Shown here: positions 23,505-36,819 of the stretch, piece by piece | Position numbering within the stretch: the first letter of the stretch is position 1 | How the letters are laid out: each line of letters starts with the position of its first letter | Origin: Hydractinia symbiolongicarpus | Lineage: Eukaryota; Cnidaria; Hydrozoa; Anthoathecata; Hydractiniidae | DNA length: 64,000 nt | Direction: 5' to 3' | Assembly: GCF_029227915.1 (NCBI RefSeq) | Contig: NC_079887.1 | Span: 26,969,650-27,033,649, forward strand | Translations under genes and position numbers: made by a program | Notes under the pieces: generated by a model | The model's database searches: none | Seen by the model: the letters and a program-made list of their open reading frames with translations, nothing else | What the model was told of the DNA's origin: nothing

Positions 23505-26500
23505 CAAAGAAAGTACCCAGGGAGTAAACTCATTTCCCGAACGATTTTTTAAATTACTTTTTCACCACTAAAACGCATGAGACTTGTAGTTTTCTAAAAT
23601 GTTTTCATTTTTGATGAGACGCTTAATGAAAGAGGTTTATTCGCCGGAAAACGAAAACCCGCGATTTCCCGTAAATCCCGGGCTTGGCAAGTATAGTCGA
23701 ATGTATACAAAGAAAGTACCCTGTGAGTAAACTCATTTCCAGAACGTTTTTTTAAATTATTTTTTCACCACTAAAACGCATCAGACTTGTAGTTTTTAAA
23801 AATGTTTTCATTTTTGATGAGACGCTGAATAAAAGAAGTTTAATCGCCGGCAAACGAAAACCTGCGATTTCCCTAAATCCCGGGCTTGGCACGTATAAAC
23901 GAATGTATACAAAGAAAGTACCCTGTGAGTAAACTCATTTCCAGAACGATTTTTTAAATTATTTTTTCACCACTAAAACGCATAAGACTTGTAGTTTTTA
24001 AAAATGTTTTCATTTTTGATGAGACGCTGAATAAAAGAAGTTTAATCGCCGGCAAACGAAAACCCGCGATTTCCCGTAAATCCCGGCTTGGCCCGTATAG
24101 TCAAAAGTATACAAAGAAAGTACCCAGGGAGTAAACTCATTTCCCGAACGATTTTTTAAATTACTTTTTCACCACTAAAACGCATGAGACTTGTAGTTTT
24201 CAAAAATGTTTTCATTTTTGATGAGACGCTGAATAAAAGCAGTTTAATCGCCGGCAAACGAAAACCTGCGATTTCCCTAAATCCCGGACTCGGCCCGTAT
24301 AGTCAAAAGTATACAGAGAAAGTACCCAGGGAGTAAACTCATTTCCCGAATGATTTTTTATATTATTTTTTTACCACTAAACGCATGAGACTTGTAGTTT
24401 TCCAAAATATTTTCATATTTGATGGGACGCTGAATAAAAGAAGTTTAATCGCCGGCAAAAGAAAATCCGCGATTTCCCGTAAATCCCGGACTCGGCCCGT
24501 ATAGTCAAAAGTATACAAGAAAGTACCCAGGGAGTAAACTCATTTCCCGAACGATTTTTTAAATTATTTTTTCACCACTAAAACGCATGAGACTTGTAGT
24601 TTTTAAAAATATTTTCATTTTTGATGAGACGCTGAATAAAAGAAGTTTAATCGCCGGCAAACGAAAACCCGCGATTTCCCGTAAATCCCGGCTTGACCCG
24701 TATAGTGAAAAGTATACAAAGAAAGTACCCAGGGAGTAAACTCATTTCCCGAATGATTTTTTATATTATTTTTTTACCACTAAACGCATGAGACTTGTAG
24801 TTTTTAAAAATATTTTCATTTTTGATGACACGCTGAATAAAAGAAGTTTAATCGCCGGCAAACGAAAACCCGCGATTTCCCGTAAATCCCGGCTTGACCC
24901 GTATAGTCAAAAGTATACAAGAAAGTACCCAGGGAGTAAACTCATTTCCCGAACGATTTTTTATATTATTTTTTTACCACTAAACGCATGAGACTTGTAG
25001 TTTTCCAAAATATTTTCATATTTGATGGGACGCTGAATAAAAGAAGTTTAATCGCCGGCAAACGAAAATCCGCGATTTCCCGTAAATCCCGGACTCGGGC
25101 AGTATAGTCAAAAGTATACAAGAAAGTACCCAGGGAGTAAATTCTTTTCCAGAACGTTTTTTTAAATTATTTTTTCACCACTAAAACGCATCAGACTTGT
25201 AGTTTTTAAAAATGTTTTTATTTTTGATGAGACGCTGAATAAAAGAAGTTTAATCGGCGGCAAACGAAAACCCGCGATTTCCCGTAAATCCCGGCTTGGC
25301 CCGTATAGTCAAAAGTATACAAAGAAAGTACCCAGGGAGTAAACTCATTTCCCGAACGATTTTTTAAATTACTTTTTCACCACTAAAACGCATGAGACTT
25401 GTAGTTTTCAAAAATGTTTTCATTTTTGATGAGACGCTGAATAAAAGCAGTTTAATCGCCGGCAAACGAAAACCTGCGATTTCCCTAAATCCCGGACTCG
25501 GCCCGTATAGTCAAAAGTATACAAAGAAAGTACCCAGGGAGTAAACTCATTTCCAGAACGATTTTTTAAATTATTTTTTCACCACTAAAACGCATAAGAC
25601 TTGTAGTTTTTAAAAATGTTTTCATTTTTGATGAGACGCTGAATAAAAGAAGTTTAATCGCCGGCAAACGAAAACCCGCGATTTCCCGTAAATCCCGGGC
25701 TTGGCCCGTATAGTCAAAAGTATACAAAGAAAGTACCCAGGAAGTAAACTCATTTCCCGAACGATTTTTTATATTATTTTTTTACCACTAAACGCATGAG
25801 ACTTGTAGTTTTCCAAAATATTTTCACATTTGATGGGACGCTGACTAAAAGAAGTTTAATCGCCGGCAAACGAAAATCCGCGATTTCCCGTAAATCCCGG
25901 ACTGGGCCCGTATAGTCAAAAGTATACAAGAAAGTACCCAGGGAGTAAACTAATTTCCCGAACGATTTTTGAAATTATTTTTTCACCACTAAAACGCATG
26001 AGACTTGTAGTTTTTAAAAATATTTTCATTTTTGATGAGACGCTGAATAAAAGAAGTTTAATCGCCGGCAAACGAAAACCCGCGATTTCCCGTAAATCCC
26101 GGCTTGACCGTATAGTCAAAAGTATACAAAGAAAGTACCCAGGGAGTAAACTCATTTCCCGAACGATTTTTTAAATTACTTTTTCACCACTAAAACGCAT
26201 GAGACTTGTAGTTTTCAAAAATGTTTTCATTTTGATGAGACGCTTAATGAAAGAGGTTTAATCGCCGGAAAACGAAAACCCGCGATTTCCCGTAAATCCT
26301 GGGCTTGGCACGTATAGTCGAATGTATACAAAGAAAGTACCCTGTGAGTAAACTCATTTCCAGAACGTTTTTTTAAATTATTTTTTCACCACTAAAACGC
26401 ATGAGACTTGTAGTTTTTAAAAATGTTTTCATTTTTGATGAGAAGCTGAATAAAAGAAGTTTAATCGCCGGCAAACGAAAACCCGCGATTTCCCGTAAAT

Positions 26501-29458
26501 CCCGGCTTGGCCCGTATAGTCAAAAGTTTACAAAGAAAGTACCCAGGGAGTAAACTCATTTCCCGAACGATTTTTTAAATTACTTTTTCACCACTAAAAC
26601 GCATGAGACTTGTAGTTTTCTAAAATGTTTTCATTTTTGATGAGACGCTTAATGAAAGAGGTTTATTCGCCGGAAAACGAAAACCCTCGATTTCCCGTAA
26701 ATCCCGGGCTTGGCAAGTATAGTCGAATGTATACAAAGAAAGTACCCTGTGAGTAAACTCATTTCCAGAACGTTTTTTTAAATTATTTTTTCACCACTAA
26801 AACGCATCAGACTTGTAGTTTTTAAAAATGTTTTCATTTTTGATGAGACGCTGAATAAAAGAAGTTTAATCGCCGGCAAACGAAAACCCGCGATTTCCCG
26901 TAAATCCCGGGCTTGGCCCGTATAGTCAAAAGTATACAAAGAAAGTACCCAGGAAGTAAACTCATTTCCCGAACGATTTTTTATATTATTTTTTTACCAC
27001 TAAACGCATGAGACTTGTAGTTTTCCAAAATATTTTCACATTTGATGGGACGCTGAATAAAAGAAGTTTAATCGCCGGCAAACGAAAATCCGCGATTTCC
27101 CGTAAATCCCGGACTGGGCCCGTATAGTCAAAAGTATACAAGAAAGTACCCAGGGAGTAAACTAATTTCCCGAACGATTTTTTAAATTATTTTTTCACCA
27201 CTAAAACGCATGAGACTTGTAGTTTTTAAAAATATTTTCATTTTTGATGAGACGCTGAATAAAAGAAGTTTAATCGCCGGCAAACGAAAACCCGCGATTT
27301 CCCGTAAATCCCGGCTTGACCGTATAGTCAAAAGTATACAAAGAAAGTACCCAGGGAGTAAACTCATTTCCCGAACGATTTTTTAAATTACTTTTTCACC
27401 ACTAAAACGCATGAGACTTGTAGTTTTCAAAAATGTTTTCATTTTGATGAGACGCTTAATGAAAGAGGTTTAATCGCCGGAAAACGAAAACCCGCGATTT
27501 CCCGTAAATCCTGGGCTTGGCACGTATAGTCGAATGTATACAAAGAAAGTACCCTGTGAGTAAACTCATTTCCAGAACGTTTTTTTAAATTATTTTTTCA
27601 CCACTAAAACGCATGAGACTTGTAGTTTTTAAAAATGTTTTCATTTTTGATGAGAAGCTGAATAAAAGAAGTTTAATCGCCGGCAAACGAAAACCCGCGA
27701 TTTCCCGTAAATCCCGGCTTGGCCCATATAGTCAAAAGTTTACAAAGAAAGTACCCAGGGAGTAAACTCATTTCCCGAACGATTTTTTAAATTACTTTTT
27801 CACCACTAAAACGCATGAGACTTGTAGTTTTCTAAAATGTTTTCATTTTTGATGAGACGCTTAATGAAAGAGGTTTATTCGCCGGAAAACGAAAACCCTC
27901 GATTTCCCGTAAATCCCGGGCTTGGCAAGTATAGTCGAATGTATACAAAGAAAGTACCCTGTGAGTAAACTCATTTCCAGAACGTTTTTTTAAATTATTT
28001 TTTCACCACTAAAACGCATCAGACTTGTAGTTTTTAAAAATGTTTTCATTTTTGATGAGACGCTGAATAAAAGAAGTTTAATCGCCGGCAAACGAAAACC
28101 TGCGATTTCCCTAAATCCCGGGCTTGGCACGTATAGTCGAATGTATACAAAGAAAGTACCCTGTGAGTAAACTCATTTCCAGAACGATTTTTTAAATTAT
28201 TTTTTCACCACTAAAACGCATAAGACTTGTAGTTTTTAAAAATGTTTTCATTTTTGATGAGACGCTGAATAAAAGAAGTTTAATCGCCGGCAAACGAAAA
28301 CCCGCCATTTCCCGTAAATCCCGGCTTGGCCCGTATAGTCAAAAGTATACAAAGAAAGTACCCAGGGAGTAAACTCATTTCCCGAACGATTTTTTAAATT
28401 ACTTTTTCACCACTAAAACGCATGAGACTTGTAGTTTTCAAAAATGTTTTCATTTTTGATGAGACGCTGAATAAAAGCAGTTTAATCGCCGGCAAACGAA
28501 AACCTGCGATTTCCCTAAATCCCGGACTCGGCCCGTATAGTCAAAAGTATACAGAGAAAGTACCCAGGGAGTAAACTCATTTCCCGAATGATTTTTTATA
28601 TTATTTTTTTACCACTAAACGCATGAGACTTGTAGTTTTCCAAAATATTTTCATATTTGATGGGACGCTGAATAAAAGAAGTTTAATCGCCGGCAAAAGA
28701 AAATCCGCGATTTCCCGTAAATCCCGGACTCGGCCCGTATAGTCAAAAGTATACAAGAAAGTACCCAGGGAGTAAACTCATTTCCCGAACGATTTTTTAA
28801 ATTATTTTTTCACCACTAAAACGCATGAGACTTGTAGTTTTTAAAAATATTTTCATTTTTGATGAGACGCTGAATAAAAGAAGTTTAATCGCCGGCAAAC
28901 GAAAACCCGCGATTTCCCGTAAATCCCGGCTTGACCCGTATAGTCAAAAATATACAAAGAAAGTACCCAGGGAGTAAACTCATTTCCCGAATGATTTTTT
29001 ATATTATTTTTTTACCACTAAACGCATGAGACTTGTAGTTTTTAAAAATATTTTCATTTTTGATGAGACGCTGAATAAAAGAAGTTTAATCGCCGGCAAA
29101 CGAAAACCCGCGATTTCCCGTAAATCCCGGCTTGACCCGTATAGTCAAAAGTATACAAGAAAGTACCCAGGGAGTAAACTCATTTCCCGAACGATTTTTT
29201 ATATTATTTTTTTACCACTAAACGCATGAGACTTGTAGTTTTCCAAAATATTTTCATATTTGATGGGACGCTGAATAAAAGAAGTTTAATCGCCGGCAAA
29301 CGAAAATCCGCGATTTCCCGTAAATCCCGGACTCGGGCAGTATAGTCAAAAGTATACAAGAAAGTACCCAGGGAGTAAATTCTTTTCCAGAACGTTTTTT
29401 TAAATTATTTTTTCACCACTAAAACGCATCAGACTTGTAGTTTTTAAAAATGTTTTCA
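23505..29458. repeat. 4,238-bp HOR (21 monomers), about 1.4 copies
   Basis: 23,505-25,220 matches 27,743-29,458. Shared variants are TTTTCTAAAATG near 23,591/27,829, GTATACAGAGAAAG near 24,310/28,548, GGCAAAAGAAAATCC near 24,455/28,693 and GAGTAAATTCTTTTCC near 25,136/29,374. It encloses the younger 1,212-bp duplication. The match ends near 25,220, where TTTTTATTTTTG replaces TTTTCATTTTTG. Confidence 0.82.
25596..28098. repeat. 1,212-bp hexamer HOR, two tandem copies
   Basis: The one-base deletion variant GGCTTGACCGTATAG is present at about 26,101 and 27,313, exactly 1,212 bp apart, and I did not notice it elsewhere; related copies at 30,541 and 32,359 keep GACCCG. CCCTCGATTTC (about 26,685/27,897) and AGGAAGTAAAC (about 25,739/26,951) also recur. 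One copy has TTTTTGAAATTA at 25,967 where the other keeps TTTTTTAAATTA. Confidence 0.85.
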
Positions 29459-31332
29459 TTTTTGATGAGACGCTGAATAAAAGAAGTTTAATCGCCGGCA
29501 AACGAAAACCTGCGATTTCCCTAAATCCCGGGCTTGGCACGTATAGTCGAATGTATACAAAGAAAGTACCCTGTGAGTAAACTCATTTCCAGAACGATTT
29601 TTTAAATTATTTTTTCACCACTAAAACGCATAAGACTTGTAGTTTTTAAAAATGTTTTCATTTTTGATGAGACGCTGAATAAAAGAAGTTTAATCGCCGG
29701 CAAACGAAAACCCGCGATTTCCCGTAAATCCCGGCTTGGCCCGTATAGTCAAAAGTATACAAAGAAAGTACCCAGGGAGTAAACTCATTTCCCGAACGAT
29801 TTTTTAAATTACTTTTTCACCACTAAAACGCATGAGACTTGTAGTTTTCAAAAATGTTTTCATTTTTGATGAGACGCTGAATAAAAGCAGTTTAATCGCC
29901 GGCAAACGAAAACCTGCGATTTCCCTAAATCCCGGACTCGGCCCGTATAGTCAAAAGTATACAAAGAAAGTACCCAGGGAGTAAACTCATTTCCAGAACG
30001 ATTTTTTAAATTATTTTTTCACCACTAAAACGCATAAGACTTGTAGTTTTTAAAAATGTTTTCATTTTTGATGAGACGCTGAATAAAAGAAGTTTAATCG
30101 CCGGCAAACGAAAACCCGCGATTTCCCGTAAATCCCGGGCTTGGCCCGTATAGTCAAAAGTATACAAAGAAAGTACCCAGGAAGTAAACTCATTTCCCGA
30201 ACGATTTTTTATATTATTTTTTTACCACTAAACGCATGAGACTTGTAGTTTTCCAAAATATTTTCACATTTGATGGGACGCTGAATAAAAGAAGTTTAAT
30301 CGCCGGCAAACGAAAATCCGCGATTTCCCGTAAATCCCGGACTGGGCCCGTATAGTCAAAAGTATACAAGAAAGTACCCAGGGAGTAAACTAATTTCCCG
30401 AACGATTTTTTAAATTATTTTTTCACCACTAAAACGCATGAGACTTGTAGTTTTTAAAAATATTTTCATTTTTGATGAGACGCTGAATAAAAGAAGTTTA
30501 ATCGCCGGCAAACGAAAACCCGCGATTTCCCGTAAATCCCGGCTTGACCCGTATAGTCAAAAGTATACAAAGAAAGTACCCAGGGAGTAAACTCATTTCC
30601 CGAACGATTTTTTAAATTACTTTTTCACCACTAAAACGCATGAGACTTGTAGTTTTCAAAAATGTTTTCATTTTGATGAGACGCTTAATGAAAGAGGTTT
30701 AATCGCCGGAAAACGAAAACCCGCGATTTCCCGTAAATCCTGGGCTTGGCACGTATAGTCGAATGTATACAAAGAAAGTACCCTGTGAGTAAACTCATTT
30801 CCAGAACGTTTTTTTAAATTATTTTTTCACCACTAAAACGCATGAGACTTGTAGTTTTCCAAAATATTTTCATATTTGATGGGACGCTGAATAAAAGAAG
30901 TTTAATCGCCGGCAAACGAAAATCCGCGATTTCCCGTAAATCCCGGACTCGGGCAGTATAGTCAAAAGTATACAAGAAAGTACCCAGGGAGTAAATTCTT
31001 TTCCAGAACGTTTTTTTAAATTATTTTTTCACCACTAAAACGCATCAGACTTGTAGTTTTTAAAAATGTTTTCATTTTTGATGAGACGCTGAATAAAAGA
31101 AGTTTAATCGCCGGCAAACGAAAACCTGCGATTTCCCTAAATCCCGGGCTTGGCACGTATAGTCGAATGTATACAAAGAAAGTACCCTGTGAGTAAACTC
31201 ATTTCCAGAACGATTTTTTAAATTATTTTTTCACCACTAAAACGCATAAGACTTGTAGTTTTTAAAAATGTTTTCATTTTTGATGAGACGCTGAATAAAA
31301 GAAGTTTAATCGCCGGCAAACGAAAACCTGCG
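29224..31332. repeat. 1,616-bp octamer repeat
   Basis: The GGGCAGTATAG marker (29,338 and 30,954) and GAGTAAATTCTTTTCC (about 29,376 and 30,992) repeat 1,616 bp apart, with the match spanning roughly 29,224-29,716 against 30,840-31,332. The second copy begins inside a hybrid monomer at 30,837-30,858: its left part reads TTTTTTCACCACTAAAACGC and its right part switches to CCAAAATATTTT. Confidence 0.8.
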
Positions 31333-32675
31333 ATTTCCCTAAATCCCGGGCTTGGCACGTATAGTCGAATGTATACAAAGAAAGTACCCTGTGAGTAAAC
31401 TCATTTCCAGAACGATTTTTTAAATTATTTTTTCACCACTAAAACGCATAAGACTTGTAGTTTTTAAAAATGTTTTCATTTTTGATGAGACGCTGAATAA
31501 AAGAAGTTTAATCGCCGGCAAACGAAAACCCGCGATTTCCCGTAAATCCCGGCTTGGCCCGTATAGTCAAAAGTATACAAAGAAAGTACCCAGGGAGTAA
31601 ACTCATTTCCCGAACGATTTTTTAAATTACTTTTTCACCACTAAAACGCATGAGACTTGTAGTTTTCAAAAATGTTTTCATTTTTGATGAGACGCTGAAT
31701 AAAAGCAGTTTAATCGCCGGCAAACGAAAACCTGCGATTTCCCTAAATCCCGGACTCGGCCCGTATAGTCAAAAGTATACAAAGAAAGTACCCAGGGAGT
31801 AAACTCATTTCCAGAACGATTTTTTAAATTATTTTTTCACCACTAAAACGCATAAGACTTGTAGTTTTTAAAAATGTTTTCATTTTTGATGAGACGCTGA
31901 ATAAAAGAAGTTTAATCGCCGGCAAACGAAAACCCGCGATTTCCCGTAAATCCCGGGCTTGGCCCGTATAGTCAAAAGTATACAAAGAAAGTACCCAGGA
32001 AGTAAACTCATTTCCCGAACGATTTTTTATATTATTTTTTTACCACTAAACGCATGAGACTTGTAGTTTTCCAAAATATTTTCACATTTGATGGGACGCT
32101 GAATAAAAGAAGTTTAATCGCCGGCAAACGAAAATCCGCGATTTCCCGTAAATCCCGGACTGGGCCCGTATAGTCAAAAGTATACAAGAAAGTACCCAGG
32201 GAGTAAACTAATTTCCCGAACGATTTTTTAAATTATTTTTTCACCACTAAAACGCATGAGACTTGTAGTTTTTAAAAATATTTTCATTTTTGATGAGACG
32301 CTGAATAAAAGAAGTTTAATCGCCGGCAAACGAAAACCCGCGATTTCCCGTAAATCCCGGCTTGACCCGTATAGTCAAAAGTATACAAAGAAAGTACCCA
32401 GGGAGTAAACTCATTTCCCGAACGATTTTTTAAATTACTTTTTCACCACTAAAACGCATGAGACTTGTAGTTTTCAAAAATGTTTTCATTTTGATGAGAC
32501 GCTTAATGAAAGAGGTTTAATCGCCGGAAAACGAAAACCCGCGATTTCCCGTAAATCCTGGGCTTGGCACGTATAGTCGAATGTATACAAAGAAAGTACC
32601 CTGTGAGTAAACTCATTTCCAGAACGTTTTTTTAAATTATTTTTTCACCACTAAAACGCATGAGACTTGTAGTTT
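29431..32675. repeat. 1,818-bp nonamer HOR, about 1.8 copies
   Basis: TTTTCACATTTG (30,261/32,079) and AGGAAGTAAAC (about 30,179/31,997) recur 1,818 bp apart. The match runs from about 29,431/31,249 to about 30,857/32,675 and overlaps the 1,616-bp repeat. The extra monomer between the two periods is a second tandem class A copy (31,313 onward). Confidence 0.8.
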
Positions 32676-34462
32676 TTAAAAATGTTTTCATTTTTGATGA
32701 GAAGCTGAATAAAAGAAGTTTAATCGCCGGCAAACGAAAACCCGCGATTTCCCGTAAATCCCGGCTTGGCCCGTATAGTCAAAAGTTTACAAAGAAAGTA
32801 CCCAGGGAGTAAACTCATTTCCCGAACGATTTTTTATATTATTTTTTTACCACTAAACGCATGAGACTGGTAGTTTTCCAAAATATTTTCATATTTGATG
32901 GGACGCTGAATAAAAGAAGTTTAATCGCCGGCAAACGAAAATCCGCGATTTCCCGTAAATCCCGGACTCGGGCAGTATAGTCAAAAGTATACAAGAAAGT
33001 ACCCAGGGAGTAAACTCATTTCCCGAACGATTTTTTAAATTATTTTTTCACCACTAAAACGCATGAGACTTGTAGTTTTTAAAAATATTTTCATTTTTGA
33101 TGAGACGCTGAATAAAAGAAGTTTAATCGCCGGCAAACGAAAACCCGCGATTTCCCGTAAATCCCGGCTTGACCCGTATAGTCAAAAGTATACAAAGAAA
33201 GTACCCAGGGAGTAAACTCATTTCCCGAACGATTTTTCAAATTACTTTTTCACCACTAAAACGCATGAGACTTGTAGTTTTCTAAAATGTTTTCATTTTT
33301 GATGAGACGCTTAATGAAAGAGGTTTATTCGCCGGAAAACGAAAACCCGCGATTTCCCGTAAATCCCGGGCTTGGCAAGTATAGTCGAATGTATACAAAG
33401 AAAGTACCCTGTGAGTAAACTCATTTCCAGAACGTTTTTTTAAATTATTTTTTCACCACTAAAACGCATCAGACTTGTAGTTTTTAAAAATGTTTTCATT
33501 TTTGATGAGACGCTGAATAAAAGAAGTTTAATCGCCGGCAAACGAAAACCTGCGATTTCCCTAAATCCCGGGCTTGGCACGTATAGTCGAATGTATACAA
33601 AGAAAGTACCCTGTGAGTAAACTCATTTCCAGAACGATTTTTTAAATTATTTTTTCACCACTAAAACGCATAAGACTTGTAGTTTTTAAAAATGTTTTCA
33701 TTTTTGATGAGACGCTGAATAAAAGAAGTTTAATCGCCGGCAAACGAAAACCCGCGATTTCCCTTAAATCCCGGCTTGGCCCGTATAGTCAAAAGTATAC
33801 AAAGAAAGTACCCAGGGAGTAAACTCATTTCCCGAACGATTTTTTAAATTACTTTTTCACCACTAAAACGCATGAGACTTGTAGTTTTCAAAAATGTTTT
33901 CATTTTTGATGAGACGCTGAATAAAAGCAGTTTAATCGCCGGCAAACGAAAACCTGCGATTTCCCTAAATCCCGGACTCGGCCCGTATAGTCAAAAGTAT
34001 ACAGAGAAAGTACCCAGGGAGTAAACTCATTTCCAGAACGATTTTTTAAATTATTTTTTCACCACTAAAACGCATAAGACTTGTAGTTTTTAAAAATGTT
34101 TTCATTTTTGATGAGACGCTGAATAAAAGAAGTTTAATCGCCGGCAAACGAAAACCCGCGATTTCCCGTAAATCCCGGGCTTGGCCCGTATAGTCAAAAG
34201 TATACAAAGAAAGTACCCAGGGAGTAAACTCATTTCCCGAACGATTTTTTATATTATTTTTTTACCACTAAACGCATGAGACTTGTAGTTTTCCAAAATA
34301 TTTTCATATTTGATGGGACGCTGAATAAAAGAAGTTTAATCGCTGGCAAACGAAAATCCGCGATTTCCCGTAAATCCCGGACTCGGCCCGTATAGTCAAA
34401 AGTATACAAGAAAGTACCCAGGGAGTAAACTCATTTCCCGAACGATTTTTTAAATTATTTTT

Positions 34463-36109
34463 TCACCACTAAAACGCATGAGACTTGTAGTTTTTAAAAA
34501 TATTTTCATTTTTGATGAGACGCTGAATAAAAGAAGTTTAATCGCCGGCAAACGAAAACCCGCGATTTCCCGTAAATCCCGGCTTGACCCGTATAGTCAA
34601 AAGTATACAAAGAAAGTACCCAGGGAGTAAACTCATTTCCCGAACGATTTTTTAAATTACTTTTTCACCACTAAAACGCATGAGACTTGTAGTTTTCAAA
34701 AATGTTTTCATTTTGATGAGACGCTTAATGAAAGAGGTTTAATCGCCGGAAAACGAAAACCCGCGATTTCCCGTAAATCCTGGGCTTGGCACGTATAGTC
34801 AAATGTATACACAGAAAGTACCCTGTGAGTAAACTCATTTCCAGAACGTTTTTTTAAATTATTTTTTCACCACTAAAACGCATGAGACTTGTAGTTTTCA
34901 AAAATGTTTTCATTTTGATGAGACGCTTAATGAAAGAGGTTTAATCGCCGGAAAACGAAAACCCGCGATTTCCCGTAAATCCTGGGCTTGGCACGTATAG
35001 TCGAATGTATACAAAGAAAGTACCCTGTGAGTAAACTCATTTCCAGAACGTTTTTTTAAATTATTTTTTCACCACTAAAACGCATGAGACTTGTAGTTTT
35101 TAAAAATGTTTTCATTTTTGATGAGAAGCTGAATAAAAGAAGTTTTATCGCCGGCAAACGAAAACCCGCGATTTCCAGTAAATCCCGGCTTGGCCCGTAT
35201 AGTCAAAAGTATACAAAGAAAGTACCCAGGGAGTAAACTCATTTCCCGAACGATTTTTTAAATTACTTTTTCACCACTAAAACGCATGAGACTTGTAGTT
35301 TTTAAAAATATTTTCATTTTTGATGAGACGCTGAATAAAAGAAGTTTAATCGCCGGCAAACGAAAACCCGCGATTTCCCGTAAATCCCGGCTTGACCCGT
35401 ATAGTCAAAAGTATACAAAGAAAGTACCCAGGGAGTAAACTCATTTCCCGAACGATTTTTTAAATTACTTTTTCACCACTAAAACGCATGAGACTTGTAG
35501 TTTTCAAAAATGTTTTCATTTTGATGAGACGCTTAATGAAAGAGGTTTAATCGCCGGAAAACGAAAACCCGCGATTTCCCGTAAATCCTGGGCTTGGCAC
35601 GTATAGTCAAATGTATACACAGAAAGTACCCTGTGAGTAAACTCATTTCCAGAACGTTTTTTTAAATTATTTTTTCACCACTAAAACGCATGAGACTTGT
35701 AGTTTTCAAAAATGTTTTCATTTTGATGAGACGCTTAATGAAAGAGGTTTAATCGCCGGAAAACGAAAACCCGCGATTTCCCGTAAATCCTGGGCTTGGC
35801 ACGTATAGTCGAATGTATACAAAGAAAGTACCCTGTGAGTAAACTCATTTCCAGAACGTTTTTTTAAATTATTTTTTCACCACTAAAACGCATGAGACTT
35901 GTAGTTTTTAAAAATGTTTTCATTTTTGATGAGAAGCTGAATAAAAGAAGTTTAATCGCCGGCAAACGAAAACCCGCGATTTCCCGTAAATCCCGGCTTG
36001 GCCCGTATAGTCAAAAGTATACAAAGAAAGTACCCAGAGAGTAAACTCATTTCCCGAACGATTTTTTAAATTACTTTTTCACCACTAAAACGCATGAGAC
36101 TTGTAGTTT
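34463..36109. repeat. 808-bp tetramer HOR, two tandem copies
   Basis: The variant GTCAAATGTATACACAG appears at about 34,799 and 35,607, 808 bp apart. Each copy contains two successive monomers with the CTTAATGAAAGAGG tail (for example 34,726 and 34,926). Edges are near 34,463/35,271 and 35,301/36,109. Small differences (AGTTTTATCG at 35,141, TTTCCAGTAAATC near 35,173) mark the first copy. Confidence 0.82.
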
Positions 36110-36819
36110 TCAAAAATGTTTTCATTTTTGATGAGACGCTGAATAAAAGCAGTTTAATCGCCGGCAAACGAAAACCTGCGATTTCCCTAAATCCCGGATT
36201 CGGCCCGTATAGTCAAAAGTATACAAAGAAAGTACCCAGGGAGTAAACTCATTTCCAGAACGATTTTTTAAATTATTTTTTCACCACTAAAACGCATAAG
36301 ACTTGTAGTTTTTAAAAATGTTTTCATTTTTGATGAGACGCTGAATAAAAGAAGTTTAATCGCCGGCAAACGAAAACCCGCGATTTCCCGTAAATCCCGG
36401 GCTTGGCCCGTATAGTCAAAAGTATACAAAGAAAGTACCCAGGGAGTAAACTCATTTCCCGAACGATTTTTTATATTATTTTTTTACCACTAAACGCATG
36501 AGACTTGTAGTTTTCCAAAATATTCTCATATTTGATGGGACGCTGAATAAAAGAAGTTTAATCGCCGGCAAACGAAAATCCGCGATTTCCCGTAAATCCC
36601 GGACTCGGCCCGTATAGTCAAAAGTATACAAGAAAGTACCCAGGGAGTAAACTCATTTCCCGAACGATTTTTTAAATTATTTTTTCACCACTAAAACGCA
36701 TGAGACTTGTAGTTTTTAAAAATATTTTCATTTTTGATGAGACGCTGAATAAAAGAAGTTTAATCGCCGGCAAACGAAAACCCGCGATTTCCCGTAAATC
36801 CCGGACTCGGCCCGTATAG

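Larger units (their letters stand above)
22006..36819. repeat. Mosaic region of overlapping short HORs
   Basis: About 73 monomers of classes A to D. The marker TTTTCACATTTGATGGG occurs at about 22,391, 25,821, 27,033, 30,261 and 32,079, giving steps of 3,430, 1,212, 3,228 and 1,818 bp (17, 6, 16 and 9 monomers). From the second occurrence on it is accompanied by GGACTGGGCCCG. No single HOR period describes the region. Overlapping blocks imply several rounds of unequal exchange on different registers. No genes or foreign sequence are present. Confidence 0.83.

Noticed and set aside
24788-24991. Plus-strand frame of 67 codons with ATG, repeated at 29,026-29,229
   Set aside because: It exists because a class C/D junction monomer lacks the usual stops; the two copies are simply the 4,238-bp repeat. 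No ribosome or splice context supports translation.
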